DNA of 64,000 nt from Desulfoferula mesophila (GTDB lineage: Bacteria > Desulfobacterota > Desulfarculia > Desulfarculales > Desulfarculaceae), in contig NZ_AP028679.1 in NCBI RefSeq assembly GCF_037076455.1, positions 2,371,501 through 2,435,500 on the forward strand. Direction: 5' to 3'. The position numbers and the translations under genes were made by a program. The notes beneath the pieces were generated by a model that was not told the DNA's origin, did not search any database, and worked only from the letters and a program-made list of their open reading frames with translations. This document shows positions 1 through 8,444 of the stretch, in pieces; positions within the stretch are counted from its first letter, which is position 1; the number at the start of each line of letters is the position of its first letter.

Positions 1-1
1 C

Positions 2-631
2 CGGCAGGGCTACAATCTGGAGCTGTTGTTCCTGGAGGCCAGCGACGAGACGCTGATCCGCCGCTTTTCCCAAACCCGGCGCAAGCATCCCCTTTCCGGG
101 GCCTCGGGATCGGTGATCGATGGCTTGAGTAGTGAGCGCAAGTTGCTGGCTCCGGTCAAGGAGCTGGCCAACCAAGTCATCGATACCAGTCGTTTCACGG
201 TGCACGCCCTGCGCCAGGAGATTTTCAATCTCTACAGCCAAGGCGGCCAACTGGAACCCTTGCAGCTCAACTTCATCACCTTTGGTTATAAATACGGCAT
301 CCCCCCGGAAGCCGATCTGGTGATGGACGTGCGCTTTTTGGATAACCCGTATTTTGACGATAACCTGCGCCACCTTGACGGCCGCGACCCGCGGGTGGTA
401 GATTTTGTATTTCAAGGGCATGAGTCCGAGGAATTTCTCAAGAAGTTTAAGGATCTGCTGGAATTCCTCATCCCCGCCTACATAAGGGAGGGCAAAACCC
501 GGTTGACGGTGGCGCTGGGTTGCACCGGGGGTCATCACCGCTCCGTGGCCGTGGCCGAGTGGCTGGCCCGCAACATTTCCACTCCCGGCGTACGCAGCAC
601 CCTTCGTCACCGCGACATTGCCATGGAATAG
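2..631 (+). CDS. rapZ: RNase adapter protein RapZ, C-terminal part (5' end outside window)
   Basis: The reading frame is open from the first bases of the window, so this is the 3' portion of a longer gene. About 209 residues remain of a family normally near 285. The C-terminal RapZ domain is complete, including the GCTGGHHRSV loop near the end and the FGYKYG and DVRFLDNP segments that mark this family; the N-terminal P-loop domain is missing. RapZ-family proteins bind RNA or nucleotides and, in Escherichia coli, steer RNase E to a small RNA controlling amino-sugar synthesis. Outside enterobacteria the role is less clear. The next gene is a PTS EIIA, the usual neighbour in deltaproteobacteria, which suggests a PTS-linked regulatory operon. 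Confidence 0.93.
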   Translation, partial: RQGYNLELLFLEASDETLIRRFSQTRRKHPLSGASGSVIDGLSSERKLLAPVKELANQVIDTSRFTVHALRQEIFNLYSQGGQLEPLQLNFITFGYKYGIPPEADLVMDVRFLDNPYFDDNLRHLDGRDPRVVDFVFQGHESEEFLKKFKDLLEFLIPAYIREGKTRLTVALGCTGGHHRSVAVAEWLARNISTPGVRSTLRHRDIAME

Positions 632-636
632 CTATA

Positions 637-1035
637 TTGATTGGACTTGTCATAATCACCCACGCCCGTTTGGGCCGAGAGTTGTTGAGCGCGGCCGAGT
701 TCATTCTGGGCAAGGTGGAGCAGTCGGCTTCGGTTTCGGTGGAATCCAACACCGCGGCCGACAGCCTGCACGCCCGTCTGGAAGAGGCCATCGCCAAGGT
801 GGACTCCGGGCAAGGCGTCCTGATCCTCACCGACATGTTCGGCGGCTCGCCCAACAACATTTCCCTGGCCTTTTTGGAAGAAGGCCGCCGCGAGGTGGTG
901 ACCGGGGTCAACCTGCCCATGCTCATCAAGGCTGCCACCAGCCGCGAGGGAACCGACCTGGGCCGGCTGGCCCATACCGTGTGCGAGGCTGGACGTGACA
1001 GCATCTCCGCCGCCAGCGAGTTGCTCTCTACCTGA
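637..1035 (+). CDS. PTS mannose/fructose-type EIIA domain protein
   Basis: A protein of about 132 residues matching the EIIA domain of the mannose-family phosphotransferase system. The phosphorylated histidine is in the THARLGREL segment close to the N-terminus, and the DMFGGSPNN segment typical of the fold lies near residue 70. I place the start at the TTG at 637, five bases after the rapZ stop, because the protein then begins MIGLVIITH as in relatives; an upstream reading of the same frame lies inside rapZ and has no family support. No EIIB, EIIC or EIID follows, so this is more likely a regulatory phosphoacceptor than part of a sugar importer. Its 3' end overlaps the next gene. Confidence 0.88.
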   Translation: MIGLVIITHARLGRELLSAAEFILGKVEQSASVSVESNTAADSLHARLEEAIAKVDSGQGVLILTDMFGGSPNNISLAFLEEGRREVVTGVNLPMLIKAATSREGTDLGRLAHTVCEAGRDSISAASELLST

Positions 1036-1495
1036 CATAGCCCCCCCCAGAGGCCTCGAGGTCGTCCTGCGCCCCCTGGCCCGGAATCATTTGGACCAGG
1101 TGACGGCCATTGAAAGGGCCTGTTTCAACAATCCTTGGTCCCGCTCCCTGTTCGTGGAAGAAATGTGTTTGCCCATGTCCATGGACCTGGTAGCGCTGAC
1201 CCTGGGCCAGGTTGCGGGGTTTTGCTGCGTGTGGGTTGTGGGCGCCAGGGCCAAGGTGCAAAACCTGGCGGTGCATCCGGCTTTCCAGCGCCGGGGCCTG
1301 GGGCGCTATCTGCTGCTCCAAGCCTTGTCCCAAGCTCGCGACCAGGGGGCCGTCCGGGCGGCCCTGGAGGTTCGCACCGGCAACCTTGCCGCATTATCCC
1401 TATATTATACCTTGGGTTTTTGCCTAGAGGGGCGACGTCCCGGCTACTATTATCCAGAGGGGGAAGACGCCCTGGTGCTGGGCCGCGATCTATAG
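995..1495 (+). CDS. rimI: GNAT N-acetyltransferase, RimI-like
   Basis: A 166-residue GNAT-fold acetyltransferase. The acetyl-CoA binding loop is visible as the RRGLGRYLL segment after a VQNLAVHP strand, and the C-terminal part has LEVRTGN, ALSLYYTLGF and GRRPGYYYPEGEDALV, the pattern of RimI, which acetylates the N-terminal alanine of ribosomal protein S18. The ATG at 995 overlaps the EIIA gene by 41 bases; the first 20 or so residues are poorly conserved and no better ATG, GTG or TTG exists before the conserved LEVVLRPL region, so the true start could be a rarer codon. A related general peptide acetyltransferase cannot be excluded. Confidence 0.85.
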   Translation: MTASPPPASCSLPDIAPPRGLEVVLRPLARNHLDQVTAIERACFNNPWSRSLFVEEMCLPMSMDLVALTLGQVAGFCCVWVVGARAKVQNLAVHPAFQRRGLGRYLLLQALSQARDQGAVRAALEVRTGNLAALSLYYTLGFCLEGRRPGYYYPEGEDALVLGRDL

Positions 1496-1524
1496 GCCGC
1501 GGAGCCTGTAAACCGGGAAAGTCC

Positions 1525-1553
1525 TTGACCCGAACCCTGGCGAAGTTTAAGTT
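1525..1553 (+). promoter_or_regulatory. Probable sigma-70 promoter for gap-pgk-tpiA-secG
   Basis: TTGACC at 1525-1530 and TAAGTT at 1548-1553 are separated by 17 bases, a good fit for a vegetative promoter. It lies in the 236-base gap between rimI and gap and about 180 bases upstream of the gap start. The -10 box is imperfect and no transcription start can be seen directly. Confidence 0.4.
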
Positions 1554-1731
1554 TAGGTTACAGAGCGCAACGGCTTGAAAAGCCTTGCGCCTTTGCGAAA
1601 ATTCCCTTTCGGGCGATCAAGCGAACCATGGCGGCTCCCATTTAACCGGCGCCGTATGGGTGTTGGTTTGTTGGCCCTACTCAAATTTATGGAAAAGCAG
1701 CCCCACGCTAATCTTAAGGAGGTGCCGGGCA

Positions 1732-2757
1732 ATGGCGGTTAAAGTCGGCATAAACGGTTTCGGACGCATCGGGCGCCTGGCCACTCGCATTTTAGGCCAG
1801 GGACACCCCAATCTGGACCTGGTTTCCATCAACGCCAGGGCGGAAACTTCCCAGCTGGCCCACCTGTTGAAATATGACTCCGTGCATCGCACCTATGGCG
1901 GGGAGGTCGACTTCGAGGGCGACTTTATAATCATCAACGGCAAGCGGGTGACGGTTACCCGGGAAGCCAAACCGCTTGAGTGCAAGTGGGGCAACATCGG
2001 GACCGACCTGGTACTGGAAACCACCGGTAAGTTCAAGCTGCGCGAGCACAATCAGAACCACATCGACGCCGGCGCCAGCAAGGTGGTAATGGGCGCTCCG
2101 GGAACCGATCCGGACATAACCATCGTCATGGGGGTGAATGATCACCTGTACGACCCCGCCGCGCATCACGTGATTTCCAACGCTTCGTGCACCACCAACT
2201 GCTTGGCCCCGGTGGCCAAGGTGCTCAACGACAGCTTCGGCATCGAGCACGGTCTTATGACCACCACCCACTCCTACACCATGAGCCAACGCATCCTGGA
2301 CGGCAGTTCCAAGGACATCCGCCGGGCCCGGGCCGCGGCCATGAGCATGATCCCCACCACCACCGGCGCCGCCAAGGCGGTGACCAAAGTCATCCCCGAA
2401 CTCGTGGGCAAGCTGGACGGCTTCGCCATCCGGGTGCCCACCCCCGACGTGTCGCTGGTGGATCTTACCTGCCGCCTGGGCACCGACGTTACCGCGGAAT
2501 CGGTCAACGCCGCCCTGCGCGCCGCGGCCGAGGGCCCCATGAAGGGGGTGCTCAAGGTCACCGACGTGCCACTGGTCTCCATAGACTACACCGGCTCCCC
2601 CTACTCCTCGGTGGTGGACGCACCCCTCACCCAGGTGATCGGCCAGCGCATGGTCAAGGTCCTGTCCTGGTACGACAACGAGATGGGCTATGCCTCGCGC
2701 CTGATCGATCTCGCGGATATGGTGGCCAAGGGTCTGATGGAGGAAATGGGCAAGTAA
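1732..2757 (+). CDS. gap: Glyceraldehyde-3-phosphate dehydrogenase, type I
   Basis: A 341-residue protein, the normal length for GAPDH. It begins MAVKVGINGFGRIGR, the NAD-binding Rossmann motif, and contains the catalytic SNASCTTNCLAP segment with the active-site cysteine near residue 155, and WYDNEMGYASR near the C-terminus. The start at 1732 is fixed by a strong AAGGAGGT at 1716-1723 eight bases upstream; the frame stays open further upstream but that stretch is not GAPDH-like. It interconverts glyceraldehyde 3-phosphate and 1,3-bisphosphoglycerate in the cytoplasm. It leads a glycolysis/gluconeogenesis block with pgk and tpiA directly behind it. Confidence 0.97.
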   Translation: MAVKVGINGFGRIGRLATRILGQGHPNLDLVSINARAETSQLAHLLKYDSVHRTYGGEVDFEGDFIIINGKRVTVTREAKPLECKWGNIGTDLVLETTGKFKLREHNQNHIDAGASKVVMGAPGTDPDITIVMGVNDHLYDPAAHHVISNASCTTNCLAPVAKVLNDSFGIEHGLMTTTHSYTMSQRILDGSSKDIRRARAAAMSMIPTTTGAAKAVTKVIPELVGKLDGFAIRVPTPDVSLVDLTCRLGTDVTAESVNAALRAAAEGPMKGVLKVTDVPLVSIDYTGSPYSSVVDAPLTQVIGQRMVKVLSWYDNEMGYASRLIDLADMVAKGLMEEMGK

Positions 2758-2824
2758 AGCCGGCCAAGGAGGGCGGCCGGTGAAAAGCTTGTACTTAGCC
2801 TAATCGTGGTGGAGGGTTGTTGGC

Positions 2825-4039
2825 GTGAATTACATCAATCAGTTGGACCTGGCGGGCAAACGGGTGTTGATCCGGGTTGACTTCAACGTCCCCTTGGACG
2901 AAGAGGGCAACATCACCGACGACAACCGAATTAGGGCCGCCTTGCCCACCATCAACTACGCCCTGGACGAAGACGCCAAGGTCATCGTGGCCAGCCACAT
3001 GGGCCGTCCCAAGGGCAAGCGCGAGGAAAAATACTCCATGGCCCCGGTGGCCCGCCGACTGGGCCGCCTGCTCAAAAAAGAGGTCATTGCCGCGCCGGAC
3101 TGCATCGGCCCCGAGGTGGAGGAACTGGTCCGCTCCATGAAGCCCGGCCAGGTCATGATGCTGGAAAACCTACGTTTCCACAAGGGCGAGACCAACAACG
3201 ACCCCGAGTTCGGCAAAGCCTTGGCCGCGTTGTGCGACGTGTACGTGGACGACGCCTTTGCCGTGGCCCATCGGGACAACGCTTCGGTGGTGTCGGTGGT
3301 GCGCTTCGCCAAGGAGAGCGTGGCCGGCTTCACCATGAAAAAGGAGCTGGACTACTTCCGCCGGGCCATGATCGACCCGGCCCGGCCCCTGGCCGCGGTG
3401 CTGGGCGGGGCCAAGGCCATGACCAAGCTGCCGGCCCTGGAAAACCTCATGGAGCACGCCGACAAGATCATTATCGGCGGGGCCATGGCCAACACCTTTT
3501 TGATGAGCGTGGGCATCGACGTGGGCAAAAGCCTCTACGAGCCCGAGCTGGTGCCCGTGGCCAACGTGCTGCTCAAAAACGCCAAGGCGGCCGGGGTCAA
3601 GATGTACATCCCCGTGGACTGCGTGGTGGCCGACCGCTACGACCGCAAGGCCGAGACCAAGCTGGTCACCGTGCAGGACGTGCCCCACGAGTGGATGATC
3701 ATGGACATCGGCCCGGCCACCAGCACCCTGTACCGCGAGGCGCTCAGGGACTGCAAGACCATCATCTGGAACGGCCCCATGGGCGCCTTTGAAATGGACG
3801 CCTTTTCCCGGGGCACCTACAACATGGTCTCCACCGTGGCCCAGACCTACGCCCTGACCATCATCGGGGGCGGGGACACCGACGTGGCGGTGAGCAACGC
3901 GGGGGAGAGCGAGAACATAAGCTACATATCCACCGGCGGCGGCGCTTTTCTGGCCCTGCTCACCGGCGAGGTCCTGCCCGCGGTGGAGGCCCTGGGCGGC
4001 TACACCGGGCTGGAAAACGGCGGCCACTCCGCCCAGTAG
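2825..4039 (+). CDS. pgk: Phosphoglycerate kinase
   Basis: A 404-residue protein of standard PGK length. The N-terminal [19 protein letters not shown] and [10 protein letters not shown] segments bind 3-phosphoglycerate; [26 protein letters not shown] and STGGGAF belong to the nucleotide domain. Two normally conserved stretches are altered: the usual DAFGTAHR reads DAFAVAHR and the usual GG(S/A)KVS(T/D)KL reads GGAKAMTKL, though the lysines are kept. Starts at a GTG after a GGAGGG-type ribosome site. The gap to gap is 67 bases and to tpiA 15 bases, so the three genes are probably one transcript. Function is secure; the substitutions look lineage-specific. Confidence 0.96.
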   Translation: MNYINQLDLAGKRVLIRVDFNVPLDEEGNITDDNRIRAALPTINYALDEDAKVIVASHMGRPKGKREEKYSMAPVARRLGRLLKKEVIAAPDCIGPEVEELVRSMKPGQVMMLENLRFHKGETNNDPEFGKALAALCDVYVDDAFAVAHRDNASVVSVVRFAKESVAGFTMKKELDYFRRAMIDPARPLAAVLGGAKAMTKLPALENLMEHADKIIIGGAMANTFLMSVGIDVGKSLYEPELVPVANVLLKNAKAAGVKMYIPVDCVVADRYDRKAETKLVTVQDVPHEWMIMDIGPATSTLYREALRDCKTIIWNGPMGAFEMDAFSRGTYNMVSTVAQTYALTIIGGGDTDVAVSNAGESENISYISTGGGAFLALLTGEVLPAVEALGGYTGLENGGHSAQ

Positions 4040-4054
4040 GCACAGGGAGAATCC

Positions 4055-4807
4055 ATGTCGCGCAAGCTGATGATCGCCGGCAACTGGAAGTTGCATCTCA
4101 CCGTGGAAGAAGCCGTGGCCCTGGCGAATGCCATCGCCTCCGGATTGAGCCGCGACGACCTGGACGTTTTGCTGATCCCGGGTTTTTTGGCTTTGGAGCC
4201 GGTGGCCCTGTCCCTTAGCACCAGCCCGGTGCTGGTGGGCGGGCAAAACCTATTTTGGGAGGACCAGGGGGCCTACACCGGCGAGGTGAGCGGCCCCCAG
4301 CTAAAGGCGGCCGGGGCCCGTTACGTTTTGGTGGGCCACAGCGAGCGGCGGCAATACTTCGGTGAAAGCGAGAGAACCTGCTGCCTGCGCCTCAACGCGG
4401 CTCTCAAGGCCGGTTTGCGGCCCATCTTGTGCGTGGGAGAGACCCAGGCCGAGCGTGAAGCGGGCCGGACCGAGGGCGTGTTGGAGAGCCAACTCGCCGG
4501 CGGCCTGGCCGGTCTGGAGGCCGCCCAAATGGCTAGCGTCACCGTTGCCTATGAGCCGGTGTGGGCCATCGGCACCGGCTTGACCGCCACCGAGGAGCAG
4601 GCCGCGGAGGCGCACGCCCATATTCGGGCCTGGATAGGGTCCCGATTTGACAAAGGTGTTGCGAACTCTACCAGAATCCTGTATGGAGGTAGTGTCAATC
4701 CGGCCAACGCGGCTGGACTTTTAAATCAACCCGAAGTGGATGGGGCCTTGGTGGGCGGCGCCTCTTTGAAGGCGGAAAGCTTCCTGGGCATCATCCAAGC
4801 GGCGTAG
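4055..4807 (+). CDS. tpiA: Triosephosphate isomerase
   Basis: A 250-residue TIM-barrel enzyme of normal length. All catalytic residues are present: Asn and Lys in AGNWKLH near the N-terminus, His in LVGHSERR near residue 93, and Glu in AYEPVWAIGTG near residue 168. The phosphate-binding YGGSVNPAN and GALVGGASL segments close the barrel. It interconverts dihydroxyacetone phosphate and glyceraldehyde 3-phosphate. The ATG is preceded by CAGGGAGA and lies 15 bases after pgk. Confidence 0.97.
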   Translation: MSRKLMIAGNWKLHLTVEEAVALANAIASGLSRDDLDVLLIPGFLALEPVALSLSTSPVLVGGQNLFWEDQGAYTGEVSGPQLKAAGARYVLVGHSERRQYFGESERTCCLRLNAALKAGLRPILCVGETQAEREAGRTEGVLESQLAGGLAGLEAAQMASVTVAYEPVWAIGTGLTATEEQAAEAHAHIRAWIGSRFDKGVANSTRILYGGSVNPANAAGLLNQPEVDGALVGGASLKAESFLGIIQAA

Positions 4808-4820
4808 TTAGAGAAAAAGC

Positions 4821-5177
4821 ATGACCACAGTTACCCTGATAATCCATCTTTTGGCCAGCATCACCCTGGTCTTGGTGGTTCTGTTGCAGACCGGCAAGGG
4901 CGCCTCGGTGGGCGCCGCGTTTGGCGGCAGCTCCCAGACCGTCTTCGGCAGCACCGGGGCGGCCACTTTTTTAAGTAAAATGACCACCGTGGTGGCCATT
5001 GTGTTCATGCTCACCTCCCTGGGCCTGGCCGTGTTCGGCCAAAGCGTGGGGGGGCCCTCCTCGGTGATGGAGGGAAGCACGGCGGCTCCCGCGGCCAAGA
5101 CCGCGCCGGCACCGGCCAAACCGGCCGCTCCCGCCCCCGCCAACAATGCCCCGGCGCCCGCGCCTGCGGCGAAATAG
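4821..5177 (+). CDS. secG: Protein translocase subunit SecG
   Basis: A 118-residue membrane protein with two transmembrane helices, roughly residues 3-22 and 53-73, joined by the conserved VLLQTGKGA and FGGSSQTVFG region that identifies SecG. It is an accessory part of the SecYEG channel in the inner membrane. After the second helix comes a long alanine-proline-rich tail (from about residue 90) of low complexity, seen in several deltaproteobacterial SecG proteins. It follows tpiA by 13 bases and is followed by tRNA-Leu(GAG), the same secG-tRNA-Leu arrangement as in Escherichia coli. Confidence 0.93.
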   Translation: MTTVTLIIHLLASITLVLVVLLQTGKGASVGAAFGGSSQTVFGSTGAATFLSKMTTVVAIVFMLTSLGLAVFGQSVGGPSSVMEGSTAAPAAKTAPAPAKPAAPAPANNAPAPAPAAK

Positions 5178-5210
5178 GCTCCCGGGCGGTATAATCATGA
5201 TCGTCAACTT

Positions 5211-5295
5211 GCCGTCGTGGTGGAATAGGTAGACACGCCGTCTTGAGGGGGCGGTGGGGAGACCCGTGCCGGTTCAAATCCGGCCGACGGCACCA
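5211..5295 (+). tRNA. tRNA-Leu (anticodon GAG)
   Basis: The acceptor strand GCCGTCG at 5211 pairs with CGACGGC at 5285-5291, followed by A and an encoded CCA. The D-loop region GTGGTGGAATAGGTAGACA, a long variable arm typical of class II tRNAs, and the T-arm GGTTCAAATCC are all visible. The anticodon stem CCGTC/GGCGG encloses the loop TTGAGGG, giving anticodon GAG (leucine CUC/CUU codons). Confidence 0.96.
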
Positions 5296-5310
5296 CAAAA
5301 TATAATTGAA

Positions 5311-5344
5311 AACGGGCGGTTGCCAGCGCAACCGCCCGTTTTTT
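5311..5344 (+). terminator. Rho-independent terminator after tRNA-Leu(GAG)
   Basis: A perfect 12-base stem AACGGGCGGTTG / CAACCGCCCGTT with a 6-base loop is followed directly by a run of T. It begins 15 bases after the tRNA and probably ends the transcript that starts at gap. Confidence 0.93.
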
Positions 5345-5803
5345 CGCTGTACGGCAGGCGCTCCCCATGGTAACCGCAGCAAGCTGCACACAACAAGAGC
5401 AATTATTTTAGTACGTTATCGCTTTGTCGTGCTTTCTTGACTGGGTCATACAACAATTATATTGACATAGACCGTATGTTCACTTAAGTTATCGAATAAT
5501 ATAATCATCTATTAGACAAGGTACACTTTCTTCGGATATACCTGCCGTTTCCGCCTGAAAGCTCCTGCCCCGCCGGAATCTCATAGATAAAACCAAAACG
5601 CAACGTCATGAGAGGGTCCGCGATCATGAAATTGCATCCGGAGGCCTGTGCCCAGGCACTGAGTCCTGGGGTTGATGTAGTACGCCGTTTTCACGGCGCA
5701 TCATCGAGCAATACCGTTCATTCCAAACATCTTTTCCTTGCCACTGCCCTTACCCCATTGCCCCATGTTTATACTGCAAATTCAAACTATTGGAGGTCGG
5801 GCG
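5345..5803. other. Non-coding stretch, AT-rich, no gene recognised
   Basis: About 460 bases between the tRNA terminator and the SGNH-type gene. The first half is clearly more AT-rich than the flanks. Short open frames here have no ribosome site and no recognisable sequence. TTGACT at about 5438 and TTGACA near 5461 could be -35 boxes, but neither has a convincing -10 at the right distance, so no promoter is called. Confidence 0.5.
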
Positions 5804-6619
5804 ATGGCTGTCTGCTTGACCACTGAGCGTTTTTGGCAGTTGAAGGTGTCCCAACCCGCCGTTTATGAAGTTGTCATCGTGGGCAACTCCAAAGTGAACA
5901 TGGGACTTTCACCCCGCCATCTTTCAAGGGCGTCAGGCCGCCAGAAAATATTCAACTTTGGCTTTGTCGCCTGTTGCCTTAACAAAAAATACCTCAAGCA
6001 CGCCTCTGCGTTACTGGACCCAAATATCAGCGACCCTACGCTGGTTTTGGGGATATGCCCTCACTGCTTTTTCCGTCCCAGCCCGATAAATGGCTATAAT
6101 TATTGGTCTTCCCAGAGTGTGCCTCAACGCGAGGCCATCATGAGGCAGGCATGGATGGAAAATGTTTCACTCAAGGCCATCGCGAAAACCAGTGCGCGCA
6201 ACCTGCAAAACCTGACCAAGGGTCTTCCCCTGAGCTACTATTTCCCGGATGGGTGGGAAGCCTGCTACCCCGGCCGCATGAAACACCCTGAAATGTATGC
6301 GGAATCATCAAAGAAACTGCTGACTCGTTTCAGGGTGCAGCCGCGTATCGTAACGGAGTTTTTAGAGGCGGTGTACGATATCCACCAGGAAGGCATAACG
6401 CTCTACGGGTATCGCCCTCCCTGCTCCGCCAGCGTGCGGGAACTGGAAAGCGGTAAGGGCGGCGTCGATTTCCAGGAATTGAGCAAATCGTTTGAGCAGG
6501 CGGGGGGCAAATGGATCGATATAGACCCCGTGCGTTACCAAAGCTTTGACGGGGCTCATCTGGATTTTCGCAACGCCATGCGTCTGTCTCAGGAAGTAGG
6601 GGCGGCTATGCGTCCGTGA
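5804..6619 (+). CDS. SGNH/DltD-like putative esterase
   Basis: A 271-residue protein. The N-terminal VVIVGNSKVNMGLSP segment matches block I of the SGNH (GDSL-like) fold with the nucleophile serine, and the C-terminal SFDGAHLDFRNA segment matches block V, which supplies Asp and His. These spacings resemble the DltD/AlgX-like branch that acts on cell-envelope or exopolysaccharide substrates. Unusually, no signal peptide or membrane segment is visible. The start at 5804 is chosen from GGAGGT at 5792-5797, six bases upstream. The 3' end overlaps the convergent hydrolase gene by 14 bases. Substrate unknown. Confidence 0.6.
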   Translation: MAVCLTTERFWQLKVSQPAVYEVVIVGNSKVNMGLSPRHLSRASGRQKIFNFGFVACCLNKKYLKHASALLDPNISDPTLVLGICPHCFFRPSPINGYNYWSSQSVPQREAIMRQAWMENVSLKAIAKTSARNLQNLTKGLPLSYYFPDGWEACYPGRMKHPEMYAESSKKLLTRFRVQPRIVTEFLEAVYDIHQEGITLYGYRPPCSASVRELESGKGGVDFQELSKSFEQAGGKWIDIDPVRYQSFDGAHLDFRNAMRLSQEVGAAMRP

Positions 6620-7445
6620 GCGGGCTCCCCGCGTATTGTGCGATCCAACCACTGATCAAATCGAGGAACGCCTCGTTGGCGTGCCTTTCGTTCCAGGGTT
6701 GGTGCCCGCACCGGGGCAGTTCGTGATACTCCAGATCGGCCACATGCCGTCTCAGCAGATCCCTGGTCTCCCGGCCAGGGTGGGGATCAACCTCCCCGTG
6801 CACCATTAACACCGGCACCCGGATGTTATGGAAGATGCGCGGTTCTATCCCCTCTTCCTGCAGGCGAAGCACACCGGCCCAGGTCTGGGCATGCCCCGTG
6901 TAATCCACGGGCAATGGCTCGGATCGGTCTTGCAGGTCGTCGTAACTGCTTGCCTGGGCGATCAAACGCCCCATCTCGGCCAAAAGGCGCCCGCCGGACT
7001 CGGGGTCCGGCGAGGCGCCTAGCGTCTGCCGCAGGGAGGCGAGGCGTTTTTGGCCCTCGCCGTCCAGGCATTGCCGCAAGCGCTCTTTCAAGCGCGCGCG
7101 GGACTGGGCGTCATAGGTGCCGCACCCCACAAGAACCAACGCGGTAAGCTGGCCGGGATGGCGGGCGGCAAAAGATAGTCCCAGCATGGCCCCCCAAGAC
7201 CAGCCCACCAGAACTGCGTTGGGCGGCAATACCGCCAAGAGCTCGTTTACATGCCGGGAAACACTCAGGGGATAACTGCCGGCCGTGCGTTGCAGAGGCT
7301 CCAGGACCCGGAAATCACGGCTCAAGCAACGGGCCAGGCCCACCGCCGAACCGGGTGCGCCGGGACCGCCATGCAGCACAACCACTGGTCCGGGATTGGC
7401 CGGGCTGCCGTACGCCCTGACCGCTATCTTGCCTCCTGGCTCCAT
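6606..7445 (-). CDS. Alpha/beta hydrolase, proline-iminopeptidase-like
   Basis: A 279-residue alpha/beta hydrolase. The LHGGPGAPG oxyanion motif near the N-terminus is typical of the proline iminopeptidase (S33) branch. The nucleophile serine sits in VGWSWGAMLG, the acid in VHGEVDPHPG and the histidine in CGHQPW. It is cytoplasmic, with no signal peptide. I prefer the ATG at 7445, which has AAGGTGGG upstream; a GTG at 7493 would add 16 residues but has poor spacing. No operon partner; it is convergent with the SGNH-type gene. The exact substrate, peptide or ester, cannot be read from the sequence. Confidence 0.8.
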   Translation of the reverse strand: MEPGGKIAVRAYGSPANPGPVVVLHGGPGAPGSAVGLARCLSRDFRVLEPLQRTAGSYPLSVSRHVNELLAVLPPNAVLVGWSWGAMLGLSFAARHPGQLTALVLVGCGTYDAQSRARLKERLRQCLDGEGQKRLASLRQTLGASPDPESGGRLLAEMGRLIAQASSYDDLQDRSEPLPVDYTGHAQTWAGVLRLQEEGIEPRIFHNIRVPVLMVHGEVDPHPGRETRDLLRRHVADLEYHELPRCGHQPWNERHANEAFLDLISGWIAQYAGSPLTDA

Positions 7446-7731
7446 TGGCTTCGCCCACCTTGCGTCATGATCCAGCCGTGGCAATACTCTCACCCCTCGA
7501 ACCCAAGATCAACCGCCATCATCAAATCCAAGGTCCGTTGCTGTATGCGCTATACCGCAGGTTATTTGGCGAAGAATAAAATTTTTGACTCTTTTTACCT
7601 ATATTTAATATTTTTTATTGATAATTTACTTTAATTTATTACGAGGCTTTGCCAGCCTCTTTTGGCTCCCACCCTTCCCCTGTTCCACGGCCTGTGCTAC
7701 AAGGAAACAGCGCCTCACAGCAGGAGTTGTC

Positions 7732-8379
7732 ATGCCAATCGCCCAAGCCATTGAAGACCGCCGCAGCTGCCGCGTGTTCACCGACCAGTCCGTGCCGCAA
7801 GAAACCCTGGAACGCCTCATGGAGCTCACCTGCCGGGCTCCCAGCGCCATTAATTTGCAACCCTGGCAGTTCACGGTGCTCAGAGGCGAGGAAGTGCCCC
7901 GCCTGGGCAAAAAGCTCACCAGGGCCTACGCCGAGCGGGGCATCTCCTGCGGGCCGGACAATACCAAGCCGTTGCCCGACATCTATCTGGAACGGCAAAA
8001 AGAGCTGAACCGTCTCATGGGCCCGGCCATGGAGCAAGCCGGAGTAGAGCGCAACTTCATCAACACCGGCTCCCTGGTATTTTACGGGGCTCCGGCGGTG
8101 GTGGTGGCCACCCTGGACGGCGCCTTCCCCGCTGAGCGGGCCCTGGACCTGGGCTTCGCCCTGGGCTGGCTGCTGCTGGCCGCCCAGGAGATGGGCCTGG
8201 CCACCTGCCCGGTGGGCCTGGTGTGTTCCTATGGCGATATCATCAAGGATTTCTTGAACATCGACCAAGATCGCCGGGTGGTGCTGACCGTGGCGCTGGG
8301 CTACGCCGACCCTAATTCGCCCCTGAACCAGGTGCGGTCCCCCCGCGCTCCCCTGGACCAGGTGGTGCGCTGGTACTAA
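7732..8379 (+). CDS. Nitroreductase-family FMN oxidoreductase
   Basis: A 215-residue member of the nitroreductase family. The N-terminal AIEDRRSCRVFTDQSVP segment holds the FMN phosphate-binding arginines, followed by RAPSAINLQPWQF, and the C-terminal half contains GFALGWLLLAAQEMGLATC and LGYADPNSPLNQVRSPR, both characteristic. Such enzymes reduce nitroaromatics, quinones or enones with NAD(P)H; the physiological substrate is not evident. The ATG at 7732 has AGGAG seven bases upstream. It stands alone, facing a minus-strand gene whose terminator lies between them. Confidence 0.88.
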   Translation: MPIAQAIEDRRSCRVFTDQSVPQETLERLMELTCRAPSAINLQPWQFTVLRGEEVPRLGKKLTRAYAERGISCGPDNTKPLPDIYLERQKELNRLMGPAMEQAGVERNFINTGSLVFYGAPAVVVATLDGAFPAERALDLGFALGWLLLAAQEMGLATCPVGLVCSYGDIIKDFLNIDQDRRVVLTVALGYADPNSPLNQVRSPRAPLDQVVRWY

Positions 8380-8391
8380 AAACCAGGCGCA

Positions 8392-8422
8392 CAAAAAAAG
8401 CCCCCGCCACGCAGGCGGGGGC
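8392..8422 (-). terminator. Rho-independent terminator for the minus-strand gene at 8445-8864
   Basis: A 9-base GC stem GCCCCCGCC (8400-8408) / GGCGGGGGC (8414-8422) with a 5-base loop. Read on the minus strand it is followed by seven T, so it mainly serves the gene ending at 8445; the plus-strand side has no T-run. Confidence 0.85.
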
Positions 8423-8444
8423 CTTATAACGCCACAAGGCGTAC

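Noticed and set aside
5608-5826. Short open frame before the SGNH-type gene
   Set aside because: No ribosome site, no similarity, and it overlaps the start of a better-supported gene in another frame.
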